Assembly (NCBI RefSeq): GCF_014652315.1
Contig: NZ_BMYO01000001.1
Span: 248,001 to 312,000 of the forward strand
Reading direction: 5' to 3'
Length of the DNA stretch: 64,000 nt
Origin: Jeongeupia chitinilytica
GTDB taxonomy: Bacteria; Pseudomonadota; Gammaproteobacteria; Burkholderiales; Chitinibacteraceae
In this document: positions 1-9,193 of the stretch, in pieces
Position numbering within the stretch: position 1 is the stretch's first letter
Layout of the letters: every line of letters begins with the position of its first letter
The notes under the pieces: generated by a model
What the model was told of the DNA's origin: nothing
Database searches by the model: none
Seen by the model: only the letters and a program-made list of their open reading frames with translations
Program-made: the position numbers and the translations under genes

Positions 1-40
1 CGGTACAATTCGGCATGCGATTCTTTCCCCGTTTTCCGTC

Positions 41-1996
41 ATGACGCTTGCCGAGCTTTTCGCCGACAACGGCCCGCTGGCCGAGGCTTTTCCCGGCTAC
101 AAGCTGCGCCCGCAACAGCTGCAGATGGCCGAGGCTGTCGAGTCCACACTGAACGAGCGCGGCCAGCTGATCGCCGAGGCTGGCACCGGCACCGGCAAAA
201 CCTTTGCCTACCTCGTGCCGGCGCTGCTGTCCGGCGGCAAGGTCATCGTTTCGACCGGTACCAAGACACTGCAGGACCAGCTGTTCGCGCGCGACATTCC
301 GACCGTGCGCGACATCCTCAAGGTGCCGGTGACGATCGCGCTCCTGAAGGGGCGTGCCAACTACGTCTGCCATTACCACCTCGAGCAGGCGCGGCACAAC
401 GGCCGCTTCCGCAGTCGCGAGGACATCGTCGACCTGCAGAAGATCGAGCACTACGCAAAGCTGACCCAGTCCGGCGACAAGGCCGGCTGTACCGGCGTCG
501 CGGAAAATGCGGCGATCTGGTCGCAGGTGACCAGCACGCGCGACAACTGCCTCGGCCAGGACTGCCCGCACCACAAGGACTGCTTCGTGCTCAAGGCGCG
601 CAAGGACGCGCAGGAGGCCGACGTCGTTGTCGTCAACCATCACCTGTTCTTCGCCGACGTCTGGCTGCGCGACGAAGGCGCGGGCGAGCTGCTGCCGGCA
701 TGCAACGCGGTGATCTTCGACGAGGCGCACCAGCTGCCCGAAGTCGCCAGCCTGTTCTTCGGCGAAACCGTCGCATCTGGCCAGCTGGTCGAGCTGGCGC
801 GCGATGCACGCGCCGAGGCCCTGGTCGTGGCCAAGGATTACGTCCATCTGCCGCAGGCGGCCGAAGCGCTGGAGAAGGTCGTCCGCGACTTCCGGCTTGC
901 GTTCAAGCCCGAGCCGGCCAAGCATCCGCAGCACGAGCTGGCCGACAAGTACCCGAAGTACGCCGAAGCACTCGACGCGCTGGTGCTCAAGCTGACCGAA
1001 CTCGCGGGCCAGCTGGAAAAGCAGGCCGAGCGTGGCGAATCGCTGGCCAAATGCTTCGAGCGTGCCAAGACGCTGCGCGAAACGCTGGCGCTGTGGTGCG
1101 AGCCCGACGACAAGGACGCGGTGCACTGGATCGACATCACGCCGAACGGCTTCCTGCTACACGCGACGCCGCTGAACATCGCCGAGCTGTTCCGCAAGCA
1201 GCTCTACGCCGGCCAGAAGGCGTGGGTGTTCGCGTCGGCGACGCTGGCGGTCAACAACAGCTTCAAGCACTTCCAGCACGAGCTGGGCCTGTGGGATGCG
1301 CGCTGCGAAACCTGGGACAGCCCGTTCGACTACAAGCAGCAGGCCGCGCTCTACGTGCCGCGTGACATGCCGCAAGCCAACTCGCCCGAGTTCACCGCCA
1401 AGGTGGTCGAGCGCGCCTGGCCACTGCTGCAACTGACGCAAGGCCACGCCTTTCTGCTGTTCACGTCGCTGCGGGCCATGCGCGAGGCGCACGAACTGGT
1501 GACGCAAAGGCTCAAGGATGCCGGGCTCGACTGGCCGGTCTTGCTGCAGGGGCAGGGCAGCCGGACCGAACTTCTCGACAAGTTCCGTGCCTCACCGAAT
1601 GCCGTTCTGGTGGCCAGCCAGACGTTCTGGGAAGGCATCGACGTGCGCGGCGAACAACTGTCGCTGGTGGTGATCGACAAGCTGCCGTTCTCGCCGCCCG
1701 ATGATCCGGTGCTGTCGGCGCGGGTGGAGCAGCTGGCCAAGGAAGGCCGCAACGCCTTCATCGACTACCAGCTGCCGCATGCGGCGATCACGCTCAAGCA
1801 GGGGGCCGGACGGCTGATCCGCGACGAGACCGACACCGGCATCCTGATGATTGCCGACAACCGGCTGGTCGACAAACCCTACGGCAAGGTGCTGTGGAAG
1901 AGCCTGCCGCCGATGTTCCGCACCCGCGAACTCGATACCGTTCAACGCTTCTTCGAGGCAAAGCGCCAGCATGGCCGCGAAACGCAAGACAACTAG
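41..1996 (+). CDS. yoaA: YoaA/DinG-type ATP-dependent DNA helicase
   Basis: This encodes a 651-residue superfamily 2 helicase of the XPD/DinG group, which unwinds DNA during damage repair. A Walker A motif EAGTGTGKT lies at residues 46-54 and a DEAH box (VIFDEAH) near residue 230. Four cysteines between them (around 109 and in DNCLGQDCPHHKDC near 170-184) match the iron-sulfur cluster domain of the family. The C-terminal half carries the helicase motifs ending in QGAGRLIRDE. Length is close to E. coli YoaA (about 636), and there is no exonuclease domain of the longer Gram-positive DinG. The ATG at 41 is the first in frame. The 3' end overlaps mltG by 26 bases, so the two are probably cotranscribed. 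Confidence 0.93.
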   Translation: MTLAELFADNGPLAEAFPGYKLRPQQLQMAEAVESTLNERGQLIAEAGTGTGKTFAYLVPALLSGGKVIVSTGTKTLQDQLFARDIPTVRDILKVPVTIALLKGRANYVCHYHLEQARHNGRFRSREDIVDLQKIEHYAKLTQSGDKAGCTGVAENAAIWSQVTSTRDNCLGQDCPHHKDCFVLKARKDAQEADVVVVNHHLFFADVWLRDEGAGELLPACNAVIFDEAHQLPEVASLFFGETVASGQLVELARDARAEALVVAKDYVHLPQAAEALEKVVRDFRLAFKPEPAKHPQHELADKYPKYAEALDALVLKLTELAGQLEKQAERGESLAKCFERAKTLRETLALWCEPDDKDAVHWIDITPNGFLLHATPLNIAELFRKQLYAGQKAWVFASATLAVNNSFKHFQHELGLWDARCETWDSPFDYKQQAALYVPRDMPQANSPEFTAKVVERAWPLLQLTQGHAFLLFTSLRAMREAHELVTQRLKDAGLDWPVLLQGQGSRTELLDKFRASPNAVLVASQTFWEGIDVRGEQLSLVVIDKLPFSPPDDPVLSARVEQLAKEGRNAFIDYQLPHAAITLKQGAGRLIRDETDTGILMIADNRLVDKPYGKVLWKSLPPMFRTRELDTVQRFFEAKRQHGRETQDN

Positions 1997-2999
1997 AAAA
2001 CAGGGCGGCTTCCTCCGCCGTCTCAGGCAGCTGCTGGTGCTGGCGCTCGTGCTGGCCATCGCTGCCGCGGGTGGCCTGTACTGGTACGCTACGACGCCGC
2101 AATCGCAGCCGGTGCCGCTGACCTTCAACGTCGGTCCGGGCAGTGTCACCCGGATTGCCGATCAGCTGGAGAAGCAGGGGGCGACCGATTCGGCCCTGCT
2201 GTTCCGTGTGCTGGCGCGGGTGTCGGGCAAGGAGACCAGACTCAAGGCCGGCGTCTACCGGATCGATGCGCCGACCAGCCCTTGGGCGCTGATCGACAAG
2301 CTGGCGCGCGGCGACGTGATCGAAGTCGCGTTCACCATCGTCGAGGGCTGGGGCTGGCGCGATGTCCGCCGTGCACTGGTCGCCGAAACGCAACTCGGCA
2401 ACGATCTGGCGCCGCTCGACGACACTGCCTTGCTGAAGGCGCTGAAGATCGACGCCAGCAGCCCGGAAGGACAGTTCTTCCCCGACACCTACCACGTGAA
2501 TCCGGGTAGCTCGGAGCTTGCGCTGCTCGAGCGCGCGCATGCGCGGATGAAGACCAAGCTCAATGCGGCCTGGGCGCAGCGCGCACCGGATCTGCCGCTC
2601 AAGTCGCCACAGGACGCGCTGATCATGGCGTCGCTGGTCGAAAAGGAAACCGGCCACGGCGGCGACAGGCCGATGATTGCCGGGGTGTTCGCCAACCGGC
2701 TGAAGATCGGCATGCGGTTGCAGACCGATCCGACGGTGATTTACGGCATGGGTGAGGCGTACGCGGGCAAGCTGCGCAAGGTCGACCTGCAGACCGATAC
2801 GCCGTACAACACCTACACCCGTGCGGGCCTGCCACCGACACCGATCGCCATGCCCGGCGAAGCCGCGCTGGTTGCGGCAGTCCGGCCGGCGACGACGTCG
2901 GCACTGTATTTCGTCTCGCGCGGCGACGGCACCTCGCAGTTCTCGACCAGCCTCGAGGAGCACAACAGCGCGGTCGACCGCTACATCCGCGGGCGCTGA
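1971..2999 (+). CDS. mltG: Endolytic murein transglycosylase MltG
   Basis: This 342-residue inner-membrane lytic transglycosylase cleaves nascent glycan strands and is thought to set where they end. The start at 1971 gives a basic N-terminus followed by one membrane anchor (about residues 18-40). The YceG-like catalytic domain follows, with the signature LVEKETGHGG, whose first glutamate (E224) aligns with the catalytic Glu of E. coli MltG. Length matches the family (about 340). In many bacteria mltG sits beside tmk and holB; here its partner is yoaA upstream, with a 26-base overlap. Its 3' end overlaps the convergent hemG by 19 bases. A longer reading from 1851 would run far into yoaA without any membrane logic and was rejected. 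Confidence 0.95.
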   Translation: MAAKRKTTRKQGGFLRRLRQLLVLALVLAIAAAGGLYWYATTPQSQPVPLTFNVGPGSVTRIADQLEKQGATDSALLFRVLARVSGKETRLKAGVYRIDAPTSPWALIDKLARGDVIEVAFTIVEGWGWRDVRRALVAETQLGNDLAPLDDTALLKALKIDASSPEGQFFPDTYHVNPGSSELALLERAHARMKTKLNAAWAQRAPDLPLKSPQDALIMASLVEKETGHGGDRPMIAGVFANRLKIGMRLQTDPTVIYGMGEAYAGKLRKVDLQTDTPYNTYTRAGLPPTPIAMPGEAALVAAVRPATTSALYFVSRGDGTSQFSTSLEEHNSAVDRYIRGR

Positions 3000-3529
3000 G
3001 CGCCGAGCCGCCCCACCAGGGTGGCAAATCGGTCGACGGCCGTCCAGTCGGTGTATTCGACCACGGTGGCCGGATCGGTCGGGCCGCCGCTCATGGCCAT
3101 GATCATCCGGATCATCAGCCGGTCGAACCAGCGGTAGCGCGGATAGTCGAGCCTGCCGGCAAAGGCTGCGGCCAGCGCGGGTTGCAGCCGGTGCCGGGCC
3201 AGCCACTTGCCGAGGTAGACATTGCCGCCGGCGTTGTCCTTGCCCGGCTTGCGGGCACTGAGATTGACCGAGACCAGCGCCAGCGGCTTGCGTTGCAGCA
3301 TGGCGGCCTCCCGCTGCAGGAGGTGTTCGGCCTCGGGCAGGTGCCGGCCGTAACGGACGGCGGCAATGACCACAATGGCGCTGGCATTGGCCAGTTCGGC
3401 GGCATCGGGCTGGTGTCGGCGCAGGTCGCAGCGCAATACCACGCCCCCTGTACATCCTGCCGCAACGCGTTCGGCGATTTTCGCCGCCTGGCCGTCACGA
3501 CTGGCATAACAGATCAGCAATGTTTCCAT
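2981..3529 (-). CDS. hemG: Flavodoxin-type protoporphyrinogen IX dehydrogenase HemG
   Basis: The 182-residue protein starts with METLLICYASRDGQ, the FMN-phosphate loop of long-chain-less flavodoxins, and matches the HemG family in length and in motifs such as RYGRHLPEA and the late PRYRWFDRLMIRMIM segment. HemG oxidises protoporphyrinogen IX to protoporphyrin IX in heme synthesis, passing electrons to the quinone pool at the membrane. The ATG at 3529 was chosen over one four codons upstream (3541) because the flavodoxin fold begins immediately. It converges on mltG with a 19-base overlap, so no terminator separates them. No other heme gene is near. Confidence 0.87.
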   Translation of the reverse strand: METLLICYASRDGQAAKIAERVAAGCTGGVVLRCDLRRHQPDAAELANASAIVVIAAVRYGRHLPEAEHLLQREAAMLQRKPLALVSVNLSARKPGKDNAGGNVYLGKWLARHRLQPALAAAFAGRLDYPRYRWFDRLMIRMIMAMSGGPTDPATVVEYTDWTAVDRFATLVGRLGAQRPRM

Positions 3530-3945
3530 GTCCGCCAGCATACCGTCCGGACCGCACGTGCATCTTGCGCCGGGTCATGTCGGATGATTGGTAGTCTCAG
3601 GGAAAGTCACTACACAAAAATGCTTGATGCAAATGTTGCGCTGCGTAAAATCAAATTACGGTTTCGCCTTGGCAGAGGATCTGCCCGCATCGAAACACGA
3701 TGTGCCGGACGAACCGAGAATGAGCATCCCCGGGTAGAGCAACGGGGGTGATGGGCGCCAGAATCAAGGCGTTGACTGGGCTGCCAGACCATGGTGGCAT
3801 CGGATCGTGGTGACCTACCCACAATCGCCGACGATCAAGACTCGTTCGACCCCCGGGCGGGGGAAGCAAGGCTTGCCCTGCCTGCCGAAGAGGTGGTTAT
3901 TGCACTGCGGCGTAGTCTGCCAACGGCAATTACAAGGAGGTCGTC
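3530..3945. other. Intergenic stretch upstream of the 60-codon gene
   Basis: About 416 bases without a convincing gene. A sigma70-like promoter is possible at 3624-3651, which would give the small gene at 3946 a leader of roughly 290 bases. The leader contains a GC-rich inverted segment near 3850-3866 (CCCCCGGGCGGGGG). No riboswitch class could be matched by eye. Confidence 0.5.
3624..3651 (+). promoter_or_regulatory. Possible sigma70 promoter for the small zinc-ribbon gene
   Basis: TTGATG at 3624-3629 and TAAAAT at 3646-3651 are separated by 16 bases, in a locally AT-rich patch. The -10 has one mismatch to consensus, the -35 two. It points toward the small gene at 3946. It is a reading by eye with no transcript evidence. 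Confidence 0.35.
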
Positions 3946-4128
3946 ATGAATGGACAAGAGAGCAGGGCAGAGGTACGCAGCCGGGGTCACGAAGTGGTCC
4001 GCTGCCGCGATTGCGGCATCACCCATCAGCGTGTCAATGCCCTTGGCGTATGCACGGCCTGCATGACCATGCGGGCACTCGATTACGCGGCCCGACGCCA
4101 CAGCACCGAAGTGGCGTGCCGCAACTGA
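3946..4128 (+). CDS. Small zinc-ribbon-like hypothetical protein (60 aa)
   Basis: A 60-residue protein with two CxxC pairs (RCRDCG at about 19-24 and VCTACM at about 35-40) separated by about a dozen residues, the geometry of a zinc ribbon. It is rich in basic residues, so nucleic-acid or protein binding is possible but unproven. The gene is supported by a strong ribosome-binding site (AAGGAGG, seven bases before the ATG) and an excellent rho-independent terminator 57 bases after the stop. It stands alone between hemG and the convergent ABC transporter genes. No family was recognised, and no function is assigned. Confidence 0.65.
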   Translation: MNGQESRAEVRSRGHEVVRCRDCGITHQRVNALGVCTACMTMRALDYAARRHSTEVACRN

Positions 4129-4184
4129 ACATCGGTCCGGCTTCGGCCGGAACGTTGTAGCACGGCAATCATCACGGCAACTTG

Positions 4185-4212
4185 AACCGCGCCCTTCGGC
4201 GCGGTTTTTTTT
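4185..4212 (+). terminator. Rho-independent terminator of the small zinc-ribbon gene
   Basis: The stem AACCGCGCC pairs with GGCGCGGTT across a CTTC-type loop and is followed by eight T. This is a textbook plus-strand terminator. Confidence 0.9.
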
Positions 4213-4234
4213 CGGGCGTGCGGCTTGCTGCGCG

Positions 4235-4261
4235 CAAAAGAAAACGGGCCTTGCGGCCCGT
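4235..4261 (-). terminator. Rho-independent terminator of the ABC transporter genes
   Basis: Read on the minus strand, ACGGGCC/GGCCCGT form a seven-pair stem with a four-base loop, followed by TTTTCTTTT. It lies 16 bases past the permease stop codon. Confidence 0.85.
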
Positions 4262-4277
4262 CGTCTGCATAGCGGCT

Positions 4278-5078
4278 TCAGTGAATGCCGCCGCTTTCCT
4301 TGTAGCGGTTTTCCAGCCAGTTCACCCCGGCTGCCATGACGAGGGTCATGATCAGGTAGGCAAACGAAATCACCAGATACGGCTCCATATAGCGCGAGTA
4401 GGCGCCGGCGACGGTGCGTGCGGCATAGGCCAGTTCGGCGAGGCCGATGGCCGAGACCAGCGAGCTGTCCTTGAGCAGCATGATCGCCTCGTTGCCCAGC
4501 GGTGGCAGCATCCGGCGGAAGGCCTGCGGGATGATGATGAAGCGCATCGTCTGCCAGTAGTTCATTCCCAGCGAACGGCTGGCTTCGAACTGGCCCTTGG
4601 CGATCGACTGGATGCCGGCGCGGAAGATTTCGGTGATGTAGGCCCCCGAGTTGAGCGTCAGCGCAACCAGGCCCGACATGAAGGCACCGTGTTCCTGGCG
4701 GAGGTCGGCGGCAAGATCGCCGTTGATCAGGATGCCGTCCACCGGATGGACCAGTATGGGCATCACGGCGAAGTGGATCAGCAGGATCTGCACGAACAGC
4801 GGTGTACCGCGGAAGAACGTGACATAGGCGTTGGCCGGCCAGCGGACGAAGAAGCGGAGTACATACTTCCACGGTCCGTGCTTGACCTCGGCCAGCCTCG
4901 CCATGCCGGTAAACAGGCCGATCAGCGTGCCGAGCACCACGGCGATCAGCGTGATCCAGAGGGTCATCTTGATCCCGTCGACGAACAGCGCACGGTATTC
5001 CCAGATGATCTGAAGCTGGACGTGCTGCATCAACGGCACGCTCTGCTGCACTTGTGTCCAGAATTGGTCGAAATTCAT
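4278..5078 (-). CDS. Polar amino acid ABC transporter permease
   Basis: A 266-residue inner-membrane permease of the HisM/GlnP family. The family signature EASRSLGMNYWQTMRFIIIPQA, the EAA loop that contacts the ATPase, lies at about residue 170. There are five or so hydrophobic segments, the first at about 40-65. The central insert (about residues 115-145, including the HPVDGILINGD stretch) is longer than in short GlnP proteins and typical of the larger glutamine/glutamate permease subfamily. The start at 5078 was chosen because the upstream 12 codons add nothing conserved. It is the second gene after the binding protein (88 bases away). The expected ATP-binding subunit is not in this window, so it must be encoded elsewhere or shared. 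Confidence 0.9.
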   Translation of the reverse strand: MNFDQFWTQVQQSVPLMQHVQLQIIWEYRALFVDGIKMTLWITLIAVVLGTLIGLFTGMARLAEVKHGPWKYVLRFFVRWPANAYVTFFRGTPLFVQILLIHFAVMPILVHPVDGILINGDLAADLRQEHGAFMSGLVALTLNSGAYITEIFRAGIQSIAKGQFEASRSLGMNYWQTMRFIIIPQAFRRMLPPLGNEAIMLLKDSSLVSAIGLAELAYAARTVAGAYSRYMEPYLVISFAYLIMTLVMAAGVNWLENRYKESGGIH

Positions 5079-5166
5079 AAGGCCGGATTCATCTCTGCAA
5101 TAAAAGAAGCGCAACCCGTGATCGCGAGCTGCGCTTTGTCGGACGCGATTTTACCGCGGCGGCTGC

Positions 5167-5922
5167 TTACTTGCCGAAGTACTTTTTATAGATTGCGTCG
5201 TAGCTGCCGTCTGCCTTGATGGCCGCCAAACCCTTGTTGATTTGCTGCAGCATTTCCTTGTTGCCCTTTTTTACCGCAAAGCCGTAGTACTCCTTGGCAA
5301 AGCTGCTGTCATCGATCACCTTGAGCTTCTCGCTTTTGTTGTTGGTGATGAAGTTGACCACGACGCCGTTGTCGGCGACCACGGCGTCGACGCCGCCGTT
5401 GAGCAGCTCCTTCAGGGCCAGCGGCGTCGATTCGAAACGCTTGATGTTCGGATTGGTCTTGCCGACCAGCTTCTGTACGACCTCGTCACCGGTCGTGCCG
5501 GTCTGGACGCCGATCTTCCTGGTTTTCAGGTCGGCAAACTTGGTGATCTTGCTGCCCGGACCGACGGCAATCAGCTGCTTGGCCTCGAAGTACGGATCGG
5601 AGAAATCCATGGTCTGCTTGCGTTCCGGCGTGATCGTGACTGCCGACGCAACGATATCGCGGTCGCCGGTCGACAGCGTGGCGAAAATGCCTTCCCACGG
5701 GGTATTGATGAACTTGACCTTGAAACCGGCCTTGGCCGCGACTGCACTGAGCACGTCGATATCGAAACCGACGGCTTGCTGTCTGTCGTTCAGCGACTCG
5801 AACGGTGCGTAAGCGGCATCGGTCGCAACCTGGAACGTCTTGTCGGCAGCGCGGCCCGGTGTGGCGGCGAACAGGCTGGCAACGGCCAGTGCGGCAAACA
5901 GTGCGGAGGTGGTCAGCTTCAT
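5167..5922 (-). CDS. Periplasmic amino acid-binding protein of an ABC transporter
   Basis: A 251-residue family 3 solute-binding protein. A Sec signal peptide ends at about GRAA-DKTF (residue 25). The mature domain shows the family signature GFDIDVLSAVAAKAG near residue 50 and the ligand-contact region DIVASAVTITPERKQTMDFSDPYF. It captures a polar amino acid, probably glutamine or similar, for the permease downstream; the exact ligand cannot be read from sequence. The ATG at 5922 follows an AAAAGGA ribosome site at good spacing. It is first in a two-gene operon that ends at the terminator near 4240. Confidence 0.92.
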   Translation of the reverse strand: MKLTTSALFAALAVASLFAATPGRAADKTFQVATDAAYAPFESLNDRQQAVGFDIDVLSAVAAKAGFKVKFINTPWEGIFATLSTGDRDIVASAVTITPERKQTMDFSDPYFEAKQLIAVGPGSKITKFADLKTRKIGVQTGTTGDEVVQKLVGKTNPNIKRFESTPLALKELLNGGVDAVVADNGVVVNFITNNKSEKLKVIDDSSFAKEYYGFAVKKGNKEMLQQINKGLAAIKADGSYDAIYKKYFGK

Positions 5923-6148
5923 TGAGGCGTCCTTTTCTTTCGATGGCGAGATGCCGGAGTGAGGGTCCAAGGCTGGGTTCGCCTCTTTTTCTGAGCCTAG
6001 AGGTCGGGTTCGGGAGGAAGTATAGGGAGATTCCCTGGGGCCGGTGCTGCCCGCTGGCGGCGGTTTCCCGACGGTGCCGGTTCGGCTTCACCGTGCTTTC
6101 CATCAGATGATTTGTTCGTAAGAAATGCCGGCTTTCGACCCCGGAGCG

Positions 6149-6176
6149 AAAAAAAACCGCCCCGAAGGGCGGTTTT
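6149..6176 (-). terminator. Rho-independent terminator of rne
   Basis: On the minus strand AAAACCGCCC pairs with GGGCGGTTTT around a TTCG tetraloop and continues into a run of T. It lies 18 bases after the rne stop. Confidence 0.9.
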
Positions 6177-6193
6177 CATTCCGGTGACATCGG

Positions 6194-9193
6194 TCAGACA
6201 TCACGGGTTTCGATTTGCACCAGTGGTGCGTTCTCCGCTGCGACTGTTGCGTCGGCGTGACGGCGCGGGGCGCGGGCTGCCGGTGCAGGGGCTGCCGCTT
6301 CCGTGGCGACCGCTGCATCCTGGACCGTTTCGACCTGTTGCAGTGCGACGGCTTCGACCGCAGCAGCCGTCTTGGGGGCATCGCTGCGACGGCGACGACG
6401 CGGTTTGGCCTCTGCTTCGACGGTTTCCGGTGCCGGGGTAACGTCATTGCGGGTCGAGACCATCACCAGACCTGCGGCTTCGGGCGTTGCCACTTCGATG
6501 ACCGGGGAGGGGGCCACGACCGGCGCAGGCACGGCTTCTTCCGGCGCTGCGGCGGCCTCGAACGGCAGTCCGGCCTGACTCGGTGCGGCGGCCGGTTCGG
6601 CGGCAACCGTTTCGACGGCTGCCGGCTCTGCAACGGATGCCGGTTCGACAACCACAGCCGTTTCGACGCTGGTGGCGACTTCGACGACCGGTTCGACATG
6701 GGCCGTCTGCGGCGCAGCCGGCGATACTTCTTCGGCAGCCGCTTCAGCCGAAACCGGTGCTGCTTCGGCTTGGGCAGGCGCCGGCGCGGCCTCGGCTGCG
6801 ACAGCCGCTGCAGCGGCAACGACTGCTGCTGCCGGTGCTGCTTCGGCCGGCGCCACGACGTCGGTCGCCGGCTCGATCGTTGCTGCGTCGGTACCGTCGG
6901 TTTGTCCTTCGGTCTGCTCGGCACGTTCGCGGTTGCCGCCACGACGGCCACGACGGCGACGGCTGCGGCCTTCGCCTTCAACCGGTGCGGCTGGCGCTGC
7001 ATCGGCCGGCGCTGCAACGGCGACCAGGTTTTCGACCTCGGCGGCTTCGTCCTTCACCGGTGCCGGCTGCGGTGCACGTTCGGCACGCGGCGCACGCGGT
7101 TCGCGCGGCTGACGCGGTTCGCGTTGTTCACGCGGCTCGCGCTGTTCGCGCGTTTCGGTGCTGCGCTCGTTGCGGCCTTCGCCCCGTTCGCCACGCTCCG
7201 AACGCTGCTGTTCGCGGGCTTCGTTGCGCTGCTGGCGGGCGTTCAGATCTTCCTCGATCCGCGGTTGTTTGCTGCGGCGTTCCTTGTCGTTCCGCTGCTC
7301 GTTACGGCTTTCGTTGCGCTCGCTGCGTTCACCGCGATCGTTACGGCCCTCACCGCGTTCGCGGCGGTCGCCGCGATCACCACGACGGTCGCCACGCTCG
7401 CTGCGTTCGCCGCGGCGGTTGCCGTTCTGCGACTGGCCGCGCTTGGCCGGTTCGGCCGGCGCTGCCGGTGCGACTGCCGCTTCGGGTTCGCCACGGAACC
7501 AGCCGACGATGCGGGTCCACAGCGACGGACCGGTGCTGACTGCCGGCGCGACTTCAGGCTTGAGGATGTCCTGCTTCGACACCGGCGCCGGTTGCGCCGG
7601 GGTAATGCCCTTGACGGCCGCTTCCGGACGCTTGGCTTGTTCTTCCTTGGCGCGACCCGGCTGATAAGCTTCCTCGCTCGGCGCTTCGACCATCTTGTAC
7701 GACGGACGCGAGTCGTCGAGCTGGTTCAGGTCGTCGTGACGCAGGCGAACGATGTCGTAGTTCGGCGTTTCCAGATGCATGTTCGGGATCAGCACGACGC
7801 CGACCTTGAGGCGGGCTTCGACCGCAAACAGCTCGCTGCGCTTTTCGTTCAGCAGGAAGGTAGCGACGTCGACCGGCACCTGCGCGTGGATCGCGCCGGT
7901 GTTGTCCTTCATTGCCTCCTCCTGAATGATGCGCAGGATGTGCAGCGCCGACGATTCGGTGCCGCGAATGAAACCGGTGCCGTGGCAGCGCGGGCAGGCG
8001 ATGTGGGTGGTTTCCTCGAGCGACGGCTGCAGGCGCTGGCGCGAGAGTTCCATCAGGCCGAAGCGGCTGATCTTGCCGGTCTGGACGCGGGCGCGGTCGT
8101 GATGCAGCGCATCGCGCAGGCGGTTTTCGACCTCGCGCTGGTTCTTCGGGTTTTCCATGTCGATGAAGTCGATGACGATCAGGCCGCCGACGTCGCGCAG
8201 GCGCATCTGGCGGGCGATTTCGTCGGCCGCTTCGAGGTTGGTCCGCGCGGCGGTTTCCTCGATGTCCGAACCCTTGGTTGCACGCGCCGAGTTGACGTCG
8301 ATCGAGTACAGCGCCTCGGTCTTGTCGATGACGATGGCGCCGCCGGACGGCAGTGAGACTTCGCGTGCAAATGCGGTTTCGATCTGGTGTTCGATCTGGA
8401 AGCGCGAGAACAGCGGTACGTCGTCCTGGTACAGCTTGACCCGGTTGACGTTGCCCGGCATCACGTGGCTCATGAACTGGCGGGCCTGCTCGAAAATGTC
8501 GGCCTTGTCGATGAGGATTTCGCCGATTTCAGGCTGGAAATAGTCGCGGATGGCGCGGATGACGAGGCTCGATTCCTGATAGATCAGGAAGGCGCCGTTC
8601 TGCGAAGTCGCTGCGCCTTCGATCGCGTGCCACAGTTGCAGCAGGTAGTTCAGGTCCCATTGCAGCTCTTCTGCGGCACGGCCGATGGCGGCGGTACGGG
8701 CAATCAGGCTCATGCCTTGCGGCGTTTCGAGCTGGTCCATGGCCGCGCGCAGCTCCTGGCGCTCGTCACCCTCGATGCGGCGCGACACGCCACCGCCACG
8801 CGGGTTGTTCGGCATCAGGACCAGATAACGGCCGGCGAGGCTGATGTAGGTGGTCAGCGCCGCGCCCTTGTTGCCGCGTTCGTCCTTTTCGACCTGGACG
8901 ATCAGCTCCTGGCCTTCGCGCAGCTGATCGGCGACGCGGCCGCGGCCGCCGTCGTCGGACATGTACGAACGGGCGATTTCCTTGAACGGCAGGAAGCCGT
9001 GACGATCGCAGCCGTAGTCGACGAAGCACGCTTCGAGACTCGGTTCGATCCGGGTGATGACACCCTTGTAGATGTTCGATTTCCGTTGTTCCTTGCCAAC
9101 GGTCTCGATGTCGAGGTCGATCAGTTTCTGACCGTCGACGATCGCAACGCGCAGCTCTTCGGCCTGCGTTGCGTTGAACAGCATGCGTTTCAT
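6194..9193 (-). CDS. rne: Ribonuclease E
   Basis: A 999-residue endoribonuclease and degradosome scaffold that cuts AU-rich single-stranded RNA in mRNA decay and rRNA/tRNA processing. The N-terminal half is conserved: MKRMLFNATQ start, S1 RNA-binding domain at about 35-120, 5'-sensor/RNase H-like region, catalytic DNase I-like domain with the magnesium-binding aspartates in YSIDVNSARATKG and IVIDFIDMEN (about 300 and 345), and the Zn-link CPRCHGTG (about 404). From about residue 520 the protein is low complexity: first an Arg/Glu/Asp-Arg tract rich in RGER/RGDR repeats, then an Ala/Glu/Pro/Val-rich tail, the usual disordered scaffold. The start at 9193 replaces one six codons upstream. It diverges from rluC, as in E. 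coli, with a long leader. Confidence 0.96.
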   Translation of the reverse strand: MKRMLFNATQAEELRVAIVDGQKLIDLDIETVGKEQRKSNIYKGVITRIEPSLEACFVDYGCDRHGFLPFKEIARSYMSDDGGRGRVADQLREGQELIVQVEKDERGNKGAALTTYISLAGRYLVLMPNNPRGGGVSRRIEGDERQELRAAMDQLETPQGMSLIARTAAIGRAAEELQWDLNYLLQLWHAIEGAATSQNGAFLIYQESSLVIRAIRDYFQPEIGEILIDKADIFEQARQFMSHVMPGNVNRVKLYQDDVPLFSRFQIEHQIETAFAREVSLPSGGAIVIDKTEALYSIDVNSARATKGSDIEETAARTNLEAADEIARQMRLRDVGGLIVIDFIDMENPKNQREVENRLRDALHHDRARVQTGKISRFGLMELSRQRLQPSLEETTHIACPRCHGTGFIRGTESSALHILRIIQEEAMKDNTGAIHAQVPVDVATFLLNEKRSELFAVEARLKVGVVLIPNMHLETPNYDIVRLRHDDLNQLDDSRPSYKMVEAPSEEAYQPGRAKEEQAKRPEAAVKGITPAQPAPVSKQDILKPEVAPAVSTGPSLWTRIVGWFRGEPEAAVAPAAPAEPAKRGQSQNGNRRGERSERGDRRGDRGDRRERGEGRNDRGERSERNESRNEQRNDKERRSKQPRIEEDLNARQQRNEAREQQRSERGERGEGRNERSTETREQREPREQREPRQPREPRAPRAERAPQPAPVKDEAAEVENLVAVAAPADAAPAAPVEGEGRSRRRRGRRGGNRERAEQTEGQTDGTDAATIEPATDVVAPAEAAPAAAVVAAAAAVAAEAAPAPAQAEAAPVSAEAAAEEVSPAAPQTAHVEPVVEVATSVETAVVVEPASVAEPAAVETVAAEPAAAPSQAGLPFEAAAAPEEAVPAPVVAPSPVIEVATPEAAGLVMVSTRNDVTPAPETVEAEAKPRRRRRSDAPKTAAAVEAVALQQVETVQDAAVATEAAAPAPAARAPRRHADATVAAENAPLVQIETRDV

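Noticed and set aside
3835..4872. A 345-codon minus-strand frame across the small zinc-ribbon gene and the permease
   Set aside because: It runs through two terminators and is out of frame with the permease; it is a shadow.
6215..8356. A 713-codon open frame on the plus strand opposite rne
   Set aside because: It is an antisense shadow of the GC-rich, repeat-rich rne coding sequence; composition is unlike a protein and rne itself is unmistakable.
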